From: Streptomyces sp. NBC_01549
GTDB taxonomy: Bacteria; Actinomycetota; Actinomycetes; Streptomycetales; Streptomycetaceae
Direction: 5' to 3'
DNA: 64,000 bases
NCBI RefSeq assembly: GCF_026339955.1
Contig: NZ_JAPEPW010000001.1
Location: 7,089,001 to 7,153,000 of the forward strand
This document shows, in pieces, positions 8,254 to 15,996 of the stretch. The position numbers and the translations under genes are program-made. The notes below the pieces were generated by a model that saw only the letters and a program-made list of their open reading frames with translations, did not search any database and had not been told where the DNA came from. How positions within the stretch are numbered: the stretch's first letter is position 1; each line of letters starts with the position of its first letter.

Positions 8254-9330
8254 ATGGGGATGGGGAGCGACATGACGTCGAAGGGACGGGTCACGATCCG
8301 CGAGGTGGCCGAGCGGGCCGGAGTGTCCATGGCCACGGTCTCACGCGTGCTCAGCGGCAACCACCCGGTGCCCGCGTCCACCAGGGCCCGGGTGCTGCGC
8401 GCCGCCCGTGACCTCGACTACGTCGCCAACGCGCACGCCCGCGCCCTGGTCGGCGGCGGCCGCAAGATGGTCGCCGTCGTCCTGCGCCAGGTCACCAGCC
8501 CCTTCTACGCCCAGGTCGCCGAGGGCGTGGAGGCGGAGGCCGCCGCCCGCGGCTGGCTCTGCCTGGTCGGCACCACGGGCGGTGACCCCGGGCGCGAGCT
8601 GGAGTTCGTCCAGTTGATGCGCGAGGAGGGCGCCCAGCTGGTGATCCTGGTCGGCGGGGTCGTCGAGGACGACGCCTACCGGGAGCGCGTCGCGCACTAC
8701 GCGCAGGCGCTCGCCTCGTCCGGTGCGCGGCTCGTCCTGTGCGGGCGGCCCGCGCCCGACCCCGACATCCCGGCGCTCGTCGTCGAGTTCGACAACGAGG
8801 CCGGGGCACGCGCGATCACCGGCCATCTGCTCTCCGCCGGCCACCGCAGGATCGTCTTCCTCGGTGGCCTGCCCGGCAACACGGCCCTCGACGCCCGCGT
8901 CGCCGGATACCGGGCCGCACTCGCCGAACACGGCCTGGGTCCCGAGGCCGCCCACGTCGTCGACTGCGGCCTGGGCCGGGCGGCGGGCCACCGCGCGATG
9001 ACGGAACTGCTCAAAGGGGCAGAGAACCCGGGGCGCTTCACCGCGGTCTTCGCCGGGGACGACATGGTCGCCGCCGGGGCCCTGCGGGCCATCGCCGACG
9101 CCGGTCTGCGCGTACCGGCGGACATCTCCGTCGTCGGCTACAACGACATCCCGCTCGCGGAGGACTTCAACCCCCCGCTCACCACCGTCCGCACCCCCGC
9201 CGAGGAACTCGGCCGCGCCGCCGTCCGCATCGCCCTGCGTGACCCCGAACACGCGGCGGGTGCCCACCACTTGCTCGGCACCCACATCGTCGTACGCGAC
9301 AGCGTCCAGCCTCCCCCGCCCGGGGCCTAG
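8254..9330 (+). CDS. LacI-family transcriptional regulator of the sugar operon
   Basis: A 358-residue repressor. The N-terminal helix-turn-helix and hinge are clear: TIREVAERAGVSMATVSRVL, then RARVLRAARDLDYVANAHAR. The remainder is the periplasmic-binding-protein-like sensor domain ending in DISVVGYNDIPLAEDFNPPLTTV, the usual C-terminal pattern. Three in-frame ATGs (8254, 8260, 8272) are possible; GGAGAGG 8 nt before 8254 supports the first, while 8272 also has a GGGGAG. It is the fourth gene of the uptake operon and the obvious candidate to bind the two TGAAAACG palindromes at 4625 and 4757. Confidence 0.93.
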   Translation: MGMGSDMTSKGRVTIREVAERAGVSMATVSRVLSGNHPVPASTRARVLRAARDLDYVANAHARALVGGGRKMVAVVLRQVTSPFYAQVAEGVEAEAAARGWLCLVGTTGGDPGRELEFVQLMREEGAQLVILVGGVVEDDAYRERVAHYAQALASSGARLVLCGRPAPDPDIPALVVEFDNEAGARAITGHLLSAGHRRIVFLGGLPGNTALDARVAGYRAALAEHGLGPEAAHVVDCGLGRAAGHRAMTELLKGAENPGRFTAVFAGDDMVAAGALRAIADAGLRVPADISVVGYNDIPLAEDFNPPLTTVRTPAEELGRAAVRIALRDPEHAAGAHHLLGTHIVVRDSVQPPPPGA

Positions 9331-9351
9331 AGACGGAGGATCCACCCCCGT

Positions 9352-11301
9352 ATGACCGTCCCGCATGTGTCGCTCACCGCCCCGACACACCTGCCGCCCC
9401 CCGACCCCACCACCTCACCGCTCACCGGTTGGACCCGGGCCCACTGGGAGGCGACCGCCGACCGCCTCCTGGACGGTCTGCTCCCTTACGCCTCACCCGG
9501 GTCGGCCCAGTACCGGCTCCCCGGCCGGGCCAGTCACTCCGGCCCCTGGTCCGACGGCCTCGAGGGCTACGCACGTTCCTTCCTGCTCGCCGCCTTCCGT
9601 ATCGCGGGATCCGGCGGCAGGGCCGGTCCCGCGCTGATCGAGCGGTACGCGGCCGGGCTCGCCGCCGGGACGGACCCGCACGGCCCGGACCGGTGGCCGC
9701 CCATCACCGACCGGGGCCAGCCCATGGTCGAGGCCGCGTCCGTCGCGATCGCCCTGCACGAGACGCGCCCATGGATCTGGGACCGCCTCGACGACTCCGT
9801 ACGCGGTCGCGTCGTCGACTGGCTGAGCGGCTTCATCGGCGCGACGGTCAACGACTCCAACTGGCGGCTCTTCCAGGTCATCACGGAGGAGTTCCTCGCC
9901 TCGGTCGGCGCCCCGCACAGCCGGGACGAGATCGACGCGGGGCTGGCGCGGCTGGGGGACTGGTACCGGGGGGAGGGCTGGTACACGGACGGCGACGGCC
10001 GCAAGTTCGACTACTACAACGCCTGGGCCCTGCACCTGTACCCGGTGCTGTGGGCGCGCGTCGCCGGATCGCGGGCCGACCCGGAACTGGTGGCCGAACA
10101 CCGGGCCAGGCTGGCCGCGTTCCTCGGCGTCCACCAGTACTTCTTCGGCTCGGACGGCGCCCCCGTGCACCAGGGCCGCTCCCTCACCTACCGCTTCGCG
10201 ACCGCCGCCCCCCTGTGGGCGGGAGCCCTCGCCGACGCGACCCCGCTGGCACCGGGTCTGACCCGACGCCTCGCCTCCGGAGCCCTGAAACACTTCGCCG
10301 AACGCGGCGTGCCCGACGAGAAGGGGCTGCTGTCCCTCGGCTGGTACCGCCCCTTCCTCCCGGTCACCCAGCGCTACTCGGGACCCGCCTCCCCGTACTG
10401 GGCGAGCAAGGCGTTCCTGGGTCTGCTGCTCCCCGCCGACCACCCGGTGTGGACGGCCCCTGAGGAGCCGGGCCCGGTCGACACGGCCGATGCGTGCGTG
10501 GCGCTGCCCGTCCCGGGCTGGCTTGTGCAGTCGACGGCCGCCGACGGCGTCGTACGCCTGGTGAACCACGGCAGTGACCGGCTGCCGCCCCCGCCCGCAC
10601 CGGACGAGGACAGCCCGCACTACACGAGGTTCGCCTACGCCAGCGCGGCCGCGCCCGACACCCAGGGGGCCGGGATCGACAACCACCTCGCGCTGGTCGC
10701 GGCGGACGGCACGGAGTCCCGGCGCGGCCGGATCCATCCGCTGGGCGCGGTCGGGCGCCGCGCCGCCTCCTGGCACTCGGCACATCTGGCGGGCGCCGAG
10801 CACCGCATCGAGACGACCAGTGTGGTGCACGGTCCGTGGGAGGCCCGGGTGCACCGGGTGGCGGGGCCGCGGGGCGCGGTCGTACGCGAAGGGGGGTGGG
10901 CGCTGGCCGACGACGCCGGGCCGTTGGAGGAGGGCACCGGGCCCGGATGGGCGCGGGCGCGACGCCCGGACGGGCTGACGAGCGCGGTGGTCGGGCTGCT
11001 CGGCTGGGACGCGTCGGGGGACGGCCTGGTCGCGCGGGCCCGGGGCGCCAACGCCTATGGGGTCCATTCGGCGACTCCCCATCTCGCGCTGCCCGTTCAC
11101 CCCGGTGGGGTCCATCTCCTCGTCACCTTGGTGGTCCTCGGCCAGGATCCCGAACTCGCCGGTGCGAGCGCCCGGGTCACGAGCGGGGGCGGGGTTCTGA
11201 TCCGCTTTCCGGACGGGTGGGAGGAGGAACTGACGGGGGGCCTTGCCGGTGCGGCGTTTCCGGTGGCTCCGGCAGGTCCGCCAGCGGCGGAAACCGGCTG
11301 A
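9352..11301 (+). CDS. DUF2264 protein, predicted carbohydrate-active enzyme
   Basis: A 649-residue cytoplasmic protein (no signal peptide) of the DUF2264 family. These have an alpha/alpha-toroid N-terminal domain plus a beta-rich C-terminal domain, as in several glycoside hydrolases. Conserved-looking segments are ASHSGPWSDGLEGYARSFLL, NDSNWRLFQVITEEF, GWYTDGDGRKFDYYNAWALH and HQGRSLTYRFA. Position as last gene of the sugar uptake operon suggests it processes the imported oligosaccharide, possibly a uronic-acid-containing one; that is inference. Its final 125 bp overlap the convergent STAS gene. Confidence 0.85.
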   Translation: MTVPHVSLTAPTHLPPPDPTTSPLTGWTRAHWEATADRLLDGLLPYASPGSAQYRLPGRASHSGPWSDGLEGYARSFLLAAFRIAGSGGRAGPALIERYAAGLAAGTDPHGPDRWPPITDRGQPMVEAASVAIALHETRPWIWDRLDDSVRGRVVDWLSGFIGATVNDSNWRLFQVITEEFLASVGAPHSRDEIDAGLARLGDWYRGEGWYTDGDGRKFDYYNAWALHLYPVLWARVAGSRADPELVAEHRARLAAFLGVHQYFFGSDGAPVHQGRSLTYRFATAAPLWAGALADATPLAPGLTRRLASGALKHFAERGVPDEKGLLSLGWYRPFLPVTQRYSGPASPYWASKAFLGLLLPADHPVWTAPEEPGPVDTADACVALPVPGWLVQSTAADGVVRLVNHGSDRLPPPPAPDEDSPHYTRFAYASAAAPDTQGAGIDNHLALVAADGTESRRGRIHPLGAVGRRAASWHSAHLAGAEHRIETTSVVHGPWEARVHRVAGPRGAVVREGGWALADDAGPLEEGTGPGWARARRPDGLTSAVVGLLGWDASGDGLVARARGANAYGVHSATPHLALPVHPGGVHLLVTLVVLGQDPELAGASARVTSGGGVLIRFPDGWEEELTGGLAGAAFPVAPAGPPAAETG

Positions 11302-11617
11302 GCAGGCACGCGGCGCGCAGGAGGCGGTGGACGCGGGGCCCGTCGGAGACGACGCGGAGCCGTCCGCCGCGCTCCCGCGCCCTCGTCTCGGCGCGGCACA
11401 GTACGCGCAGGGCCGAGCAGTCGAAGAAGGCGACCCGGCGCAGATCGACCAGCACGTCCGGTTCGTCCCGGTCCGTCGCGGCCGACAGATGCTCGGCCAG
11501 CGCGGCCGCCGTCGCGATGTCGATCTCTCCCGTCACCTCGACCACGGTGAACGGACCGCGCGGATAGCTGTGGGCGTAGGGGTTGGTCGAAGCAAGCCCG
11601 GAATCTGCGAGGGTCAT
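11177..11617 (-). CDS. STAS-domain anti-sigma-factor-antagonist-like protein
   Basis: A 146-residue single STAS domain (about residues 22-115) with a proline-rich tail. VVEVTGEIDIATAAALAEHL and VLVDLRRVAFFDCSALRVL are the family marks. In SpoIIAA-type antagonists the residue after the Asp is the phosphorylated Ser; here the motif is D-C-S-A, so that position is Cys and only the following Ser could be modified. It may therefore act as an unswitched antagonist or use another signal. The C-terminal 42 or so codons run antisense through the end of the DUF2264 gene. No cognate anti-sigma gene is adjacent. Confidence 0.85.
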   Translation of the reverse strand: MTLADSGLASTNPYAHSYPRGPFTVVEVTGEIDIATAAALAEHLSAATDRDEPDVLVDLRRVAFFDCSALRVLCRAETRARERGGRLRVVSDGPRVHRLLRAACLLSRFPPLADLPEPPETPHRQGPPSVPPPTRPESGSEPRPRS

Positions 11618-11761
11618 TTGATCTCGCTAGCTACCCCGGCCTGGACGGAAACATCCTCAGGTAGCCGTGGACACGAAATTTCCTCACTCGAACGGGTGAA
11701 TATTGGGTGCGGTGTATTGACTGGGGGTGCCGAGGTGGCCGGGGTGCCGTAGCCGTGGGGC

Positions 11762-13357
11762 ATGAGTGTTCTCGCCGAGTGGGACCGACGACTGTTCACG
11801 CGGGTGGCCGCGGCGCGGGTGCCGGGCGCGGATCCGGCGCTGCGGCGGCTCAGCCGCTCCGCCGATCACGGACGGCTGTGGCTGGCCACGGCGGCCGGCC
11901 TCGCGCTCGTCGGGCGCCGGGCGTCCCGCCGGGCGGCTCTGCGGGGCGTGGGTTCGCTCGCGATCGCCTCGCTGACCGTCAACACCGCCGTGAAGTGGAG
12001 CACCCGGCGATCCCGTCCGCTGCTGGAGCATGTGCCGTCGATCCGGCACCTCAAGCGTCAGCCGCACACCACCTCCTTCCCCTCCGGCCACTCCGCCTCG
12101 GCCGCGGCGTTCGTCACCGGGGTCGCGCTGGAGTCGGCCGGACTCGGAGCCCTGGTCGGGCCCTTCGCGGCCGCCGTCGCCTTCTCGCGGGTGTACGTCG
12201 GGGTGCACTACCCCGGGGACGTGCTGGCCGGGGTGGCGATCGGCGTCGGAGCCGCCGCGCTCACCTGCCGCTGGTGGCCGCCGCGCCCCGCGCTCCCGGC
12301 GTGCGAGCGGCCCTCGGTGTCCGCGCCCGCGCTGCCCGACGGTGAGGGACTCGTCGCTCTCGTCAACGCCCGGGCCGGGACGGGGTCGCCCGGTACATCG
12401 GTGCCGCCCGCCGAACGGCTGCGCGCACTGCTGCCCCGGGCCGAGCTGGTCGAGTGCGGCCCGGACGACGACTTCGCCACGCTGCTGGAGCGGGCGGCGG
12501 AGAGGGCCCTGGAGCGGGCGGGGGAAGCGGGCGGTGTCCTCGGTGTGTGCGGGGGCGACGGCAGTGTCAACGCGGCCGCTCGTGCGGCGGCCGGGCGGGG
12601 GCTCGCGCTCGCGGTGTTCCCCGGCGGCACCCTCGACCACTTCGCCCAGGACGTCGGCGTGCGGGATTTCGAGGACACCGCCGTAGCGCTCGCGCGGGGC
12701 GAAGCGGTGGCCGTGGACTTCGGCGTAGCGTGGTCGGGGGCCGGACAAGCGGTGCGGTTCCTCAACACCTTCAGCATCGGCCTGTACCCCGAACTCGTGC
12801 GGGTTCGTGAGCACTTGGAGGAACGCTGGGGCAAGTGGCCGGCGGCGGCCGGCGCTCTCGTGCGAGTGCTGCGCACCGCGACCCCCGTCGAGCTGAGCCT
12901 CAACGGACACCGCCGCCGTCTGTGGCTGCTCTTCGCCGGCAACGGCCGCTACGAGCCCCAGGGCTTCGCCCCCACCTGTCGGCCCCGCCTGGACGACGGA
13001 CTGATCGACCTGCGCCTGATCGACGGCGAACGCCGGCTCGCTCGCACCCGGGTGATCGTCTCCACGCTCGCCGGTACGCTCGGCCGGTCCCGGGTCTATG
13101 GCACGGAGGTGGTGCCATGGGTCGAGCTGGCGGGGATCAGGGGTGCGGACACACTCGCATACGACGGTGAAGTCGGCTCCGCGCCACAGGTGTTGCGGCT
13201 GGAGAAGGAGCGGCGGGCGCTCGTCGTGTACCGGCCCCGCGCACCGCGCGACGAGCTGGCGCGCAGGGCCCGGCCGGCCGCCGCGACCGCCCGCCGCCGC
13301 AGACGCGACAGGGGCCGCCGACTCCCTGCAGACGGCGACCCCTCGGCCGGTGGGTGA
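11762..13357 (+). CDS. Fusion: PAP2 phosphatase + diacylglycerol/sphingosine kinase-like
   Basis: A 531-residue bifunctional lipid enzyme. Residues about 55-175 are a membrane PAP2 (type 2 phosphatidic acid phosphatase) domain with all three signature motifs: KWSTRRSRP, PSGHS and SRVYVGVHYPGD. Residues about 195-495 are a DAGK-catalytic/LCB5-like domain with GGDGSVN and GGTLDHFA for nucleotide binding. Together it could dephosphorylate and rephosphorylate lipid head groups. Known fusion in Actinobacteria; substrate unknown. The basic C-terminus ends 11 bp from the convergent MFS gene. No clear ribosome site beyond purine-rich bases; ATG chosen as the only start giving a full PAP2 domain. Confidence 0.9.
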   Translation: MSVLAEWDRRLFTRVAAARVPGADPALRRLSRSADHGRLWLATAAGLALVGRRASRRAALRGVGSLAIASLTVNTAVKWSTRRSRPLLEHVPSIRHLKRQPHTTSFPSGHSASAAAFVTGVALESAGLGALVGPFAAAVAFSRVYVGVHYPGDVLAGVAIGVGAAALTCRWWPPRPALPACERPSVSAPALPDGEGLVALVNARAGTGSPGTSVPPAERLRALLPRAELVECGPDDDFATLLERAAERALERAGEAGGVLGVCGGDGSVNAAARAAAGRGLALAVFPGGTLDHFAQDVGVRDFEDTAVALARGEAVAVDFGVAWSGAGQAVRFLNTFSIGLYPELVRVREHLEERWGKWPAAAGALVRVLRTATPVELSLNGHRRRLWLLFAGNGRYEPQGFAPTCRPRLDDGLIDLRLIDGERRLARTRVIVSTLAGTLGRSRVYGTEVVPWVELAGIRGADTLAYDGEVGSAPQVLRLEKERRALVVYRPRAPRDELARRARPAAATARRRRRDRGRRLPADGDPSAGG

Positions 13358-13368
13358 TCACACGGGGC

Positions 13369-14868
13369 TTACATGTGGACGACCCGCGCGGCGTCCGGGT
13401 CCGCGTCCAGGGTTCCGCGGCGGTAGAGCAGGAAGGTGATCACCGCGCCGGCGGCGAAGAAGCCCGCCGACCACCAGAAGGCGGTGGTGTAGCTCTCGAT
13501 CGTCGCCTGTGCCTGGACCAGCTTGCTGGTCGCGTCCTTGCCGGCCAGATAGCTCGTCGCGGCGCTCGCGGCCAGCGTGTTCAGCAGCGCCGTACCGATC
13601 GAACCGCCCACCTGCTGCATGGTGTTGACCGTCGCGGAGGCCACACCCGCGTCCTCCGCGGCGATCCCGCTGGTGGCCAGCGACATGGCGGGCGGCATCA
13701 CGATGCCGAGGCCCGCGCCGATCAGCAGCAGCTGCGGCAGTACGGCGGTCGAGAAGTCCGAGGCCACACCTATGCCGGTCAGCCAGGCCATGCCGCCCAC
13801 CGCGATCGCGAAGCCCGCCGGGATGACGACCTTCGGCCCGATCCGCGGCACCAGGACGGTGGTGGAGACCTGAGCCATGATCATCAGGGCCGCCATCATC
13901 GGCAGGAACGCCACACCCGTCTTGGTGGGGCTGAAGCCCAGGTTCAGCTGCAGGTAGTAGGTGAGGAAGAGGAAGACGCCGAACATGCCCGCGCCGGTGA
14001 TCAGAACGGTGACGAAGGACGCGGCACGGTTGCGGTCGAGCAGCACGCGCATCGGCAGCAGCGGGTGCTCGGCTCGGGTCTGCCACCAGGCGAACGCGCT
14101 CAGCAGGACGCCACCAGCGATGAGGAAGCCCCAGGTCTGGGGCGAACTCCAGTCGTGCGTCTCGGCGTTGGAGAAGCCGTAGACGAGGGCGAAGAGACCG
14201 GAGGAGACGAGCAGTGTGCCCGGCAGGTCGAGCTTGGAGTTCGCCGCGTCATGGTGATTGCTCAGCAGTACCCAGCCGCCGGCGAAGGCGACGACCGCGA
14301 AGACGAGGTTGACGAACAGCGTCCAGCGCCAGTCGAGTGCGTCGGTCAGTACACCGCCGAGCAGGAGGCCCACCGCGCCACCGGCGCCGGCGATCGCGCC
14401 GTAGACGCTGAACGCCTTGGCGCGCTCCTTGGCGTCGGTGAACGTCGTGTTCAGCAGTGAGAGCGCGGCGGGCGCGAGCAGCGCGCCGAAGACGCCCTGC
14501 AGGGCGCGCGCGGTGACCAGCATCCCGAAACTGGTGGAGGCGCCGCCGAGCACCGAGGCTCCGGCGAATCCCGCGATACCGATGAGGAAGGCGGGCTTGC
14601 GCCCGAAGAGGTCGGCGATGCGTCCGCCGAGCAGCAGCAGGGAGGCGAAGGCCAGTGAGTACGCCGTGACGATCCACTGCCGGTTGCCGTCGGAGAAGCC
14701 GAGGTCCGCCTGGGCGGAGGGGAGGGCGATGTTCACGATGGTGGCGTCGAGGACCACCATCAGCTGCGCGATGCCGATGATCGCGAGGATCCACCATCGC
14801 TTCGACGATGGAGTGGACGAGCCGTCCACGGTGTCCTTGCGGGCACCTTCGGTCAGGGTCTGGGACAT
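13369..14868 (-). CDS. MFS drug exporter, DHA2 (14-TMS) family
   Basis: A 499-residue major facilitator transporter of the EmrB/QacA type, expected to use proton motive force to export toxic compounds or an antibiotic. QLMVVLDATIVNIALPS (motif D1), RQWIVTAYSLAFASLLLLGG, GGRIADLFGRKPAF (motif A) and ARALQGVFGALLAPAALS (motif C-like) are visible. The frame continues upstream, but ATG at 14868 gives the canonical N-terminus. The upstream region carries two strong GAAAC/GTTTC palindromes, suggesting TetR-type control, although no TetR gene is beside it. Confidence 0.93.
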   Translation of the reverse strand: MSQTLTEGARKDTVDGSSTPSSKRWWILAIIGIAQLMVVLDATIVNIALPSAQADLGFSDGNRQWIVTAYSLAFASLLLLGGRIADLFGRKPAFLIGIAGFAGASVLGGASTSFGMLVTARALQGVFGALLAPAALSLLNTTFTDAKERAKAFSVYGAIAGAGGAVGLLLGGVLTDALDWRWTLFVNLVFAVVAFAGGWVLLSNHHDAANSKLDLPGTLLVSSGLFALVYGFSNAETHDWSSPQTWGFLIAGGVLLSAFAWWQTRAEHPLLPMRVLLDRNRAASFVTVLITGAGMFGVFLFLTYYLQLNLGFSPTKTGVAFLPMMAALMIMAQVSTTVLVPRIGPKVVIPAGFAIAVGGMAWLTGIGVASDFSTAVLPQLLLIGAGLGIVMPPAMSLATSGIAAEDAGVASATVNTMQQVGGSIGTALLNTLAASAATSYLAGKDATSKLVQAQATIESYTTAFWWSAGFFAAGAVITFLLYRRGTLDADPDAARVVHM

Positions 14869-14922
14869 GCGAGAACCACTCCAGGGAAGTCGCTCAGGGG
14901 TTACGGGATGACGAAGTTGTAA

Positions 14923-14937
14923 ACGAAACCGTTTCGT
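14923..14937. promoter_or_regulatory. Palindrome ACGAAAC-C-GTTTCGT upstream of MFS gene
   Basis: Perfect 7-bp arms around one central base, 54 bp upstream of the exporter start, positioned where the promoter should be. The core GAAACNGTTTC pattern is common for TetR-family operators of exporter genes. Regulator identity is unknown. Confidence 0.55.
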
Positions 14938-14956
14938 ACACATCGACAGTAGACCA

Positions 14957-14988
14957 CCCTCAGCGAAACGGCAACGTTTCGCTGAGGG
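14957..14988. promoter_or_regulatory. 14-bp perfect inverted repeat with GCGAAACG/CGTTTCGC core
   Basis: Arms at 14957-14970 and 14975-14988 pair perfectly around GCAA. The inner part repeats the GAAAC/GTTTC theme of the site at 14923, so it can be a second operator. The outer CCCTCA/TGAGGG could also make it a hairpin. It lies between the divergent exporter and arsR-like genes. Confidence 0.55.
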
Positions 14989-15036
14989 GGTGAGGTGGGC
15001 GTCACAGCGGCGGCCGGACCGGCCGGCTTCGGCATG

Positions 15037-15078
15037 TATGCCTTGACAGGAATATAACCAGCGAGGCATATTGAAGCC
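15037..15078 (+). promoter_or_regulatory. arsR-type promoter TTGACA-N18-CATATT with flanking TATGCC/GGCATA
   Basis: TTGACA at 15043-15048 and CATATT at 15067-15072 put the transcription start close to the GTG at 15079, so the message is probably leaderless; no ribosome site is seen. The inverted repeat TATGCC (15037-15042) and GGCATA (15065-15070) brackets the promoter and overlaps the -10, a good autorepression site for the ArsR protein. Confidence 0.6.
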
Positions 15079-15432
15079 GTGTCCGACGCCGCCCTCTGGA
15101 CCGCCCTCGCAGACCCCCACCGTCGCGAGATCGTCGCGCTACTCCTTGAGCGTCCGCGGCCGGTCGGAGAGATCGTGGAGGCGTGCGGTCTGAGTCAGCC
15201 GAGCACGTCGAAGCATCTGCGGGTACTCCGGGACGCGGGCCTGGTGCGCGTACGACAGGACGCGCAACGCCGTGTCTACGCCCTCGACCCGGCCCCGATC
15301 GCCACACTCGACGCCTGGCTGACCCCGTACCGGAAGCTGTGGAACGAGAGCCTGGATGCCCTCGGCCGCCGCCTGGACGAGACGGCGGGGGAGCCGTCGG
15401 ACCCCCCGGAAGATCCCACCCCTAAGGACTGA
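15079..15432 (+). CDS. ArsR/SmtB-family winged-helix regulator
   Basis: A 117-residue winged helix repressor. LWTALADPHRREIVALLLER is the usual start, and VGEIVEACGLSQPSTSKHLRVLRDAGLV is the helix-turn-helix. No metal-binding Cys pair is apparent, so it belongs to the non-metal subgroup (often paired with SRPBCC proteins). It is followed 5 bp later by the SRPBCC gene and probably controls both through the bracketed promoter upstream. Start GTG with no ribosome site, consistent with leaderless translation. Confidence 0.92.
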   Translation: MSDAALWTALADPHRREIVALLLERPRPVGEIVEACGLSQPSTSKHLRVLRDAGLVRVRQDAQRRVYALDPAPIATLDAWLTPYRKLWNESLDALGRRLDETAGEPSDPPEDPTPKD

Positions 15433-15437
15433 GCCAC

Positions 15438-15974
15438 ATGTCCGCCGAACCCACCGCCCTCACCGGCACCTACCTCACCCTCGACGACGGCCGCCCCGCC
15501 GTTCGCTTCAGCCGCACCTACGACCACCCCATCGACCGCGTCTGGCGCTTTGCGACCGACCCGGACGAACTGGCCGAGTGGTTCCCCTCCCGGGCGGAGA
15601 TCGAGCTGCGCCCCGGCGGCGCCATCACGTTCAGCGGCGACCCGAACATGCCCGAGTCCACGGGCCGGGTCCTCGCCGTCGCCCCGCCCCGGCACCTCTC
15701 CTTCGACTGGGGCGGCGACGAACTCCGCTTCGATCTCGAGGCCCTGGAGGAGAAGCGCACCCGCTTCACCCTCACCCATGTCCTCGCGGCCGAGAACACC
15801 GCCGCCCGCAACGGCGCCGGCTGGGAGGTGTGCCTCGCCGCCCTCGACACCAAGGCCCGGGGCGAGCGCTTCGAGGGCCCCCACGCAGGGGCCACCGCGC
15901 CCTGGAAGGAGATCTACGCCCGCTACGTCGAGGCCGGAGTTCCGTCCGGCGCCCCGGTGCCGGGAATGGACTGA
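15438..15974 (+). CDS. SRPBCC (AHSA1-like) domain protein
   Basis: A 178-residue START-like hydrophobic-pocket protein of the AHSA1/CalC type. RFSRTYDHPIDRVWRFATDPDELAEWFPS is the standard N-terminal strand-helix of this family, and LSFDWGGDELRFDLEAL the central sheet. Genes of this type often sit behind an ArsR regulator and may bind a small ligand; function unknown. ATG start 5 bp after the arsR stop. Ends 22 bp from the convergent peptide-export operon. Confidence 0.9.
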   Translation: MSAEPTALTGTYLTLDDGRPAVRFSRTYDHPIDRVWRFATDPDELAEWFPSRAEIELRPGGAITFSGDPNMPESTGRVLAVAPPRHLSFDWGGDELRFDLEALEEKRTRFTLTHVLAAENTAARNGAGWEVCLAALDTKARGERFEGPHAGATAPWKEIYARYVEAGVPSGAPVPGMD

Positions 15975-15996
15975 CGACCGCCCCGATGGGCGGCCT

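Noticed and set aside
6480..8381. 633-codon minus-strand frame opposite the sugar-binding protein gene
   Set aside because: Antisense shadow with low-complexity composition; the plus-strand lipoprotein is clearly the gene.
11762..13357. Two separate genes for PAP2 and lipid kinase
   Set aside because: One uninterrupted frame with no internal start and ribosome site; the fusion is known in Actinobacteria.
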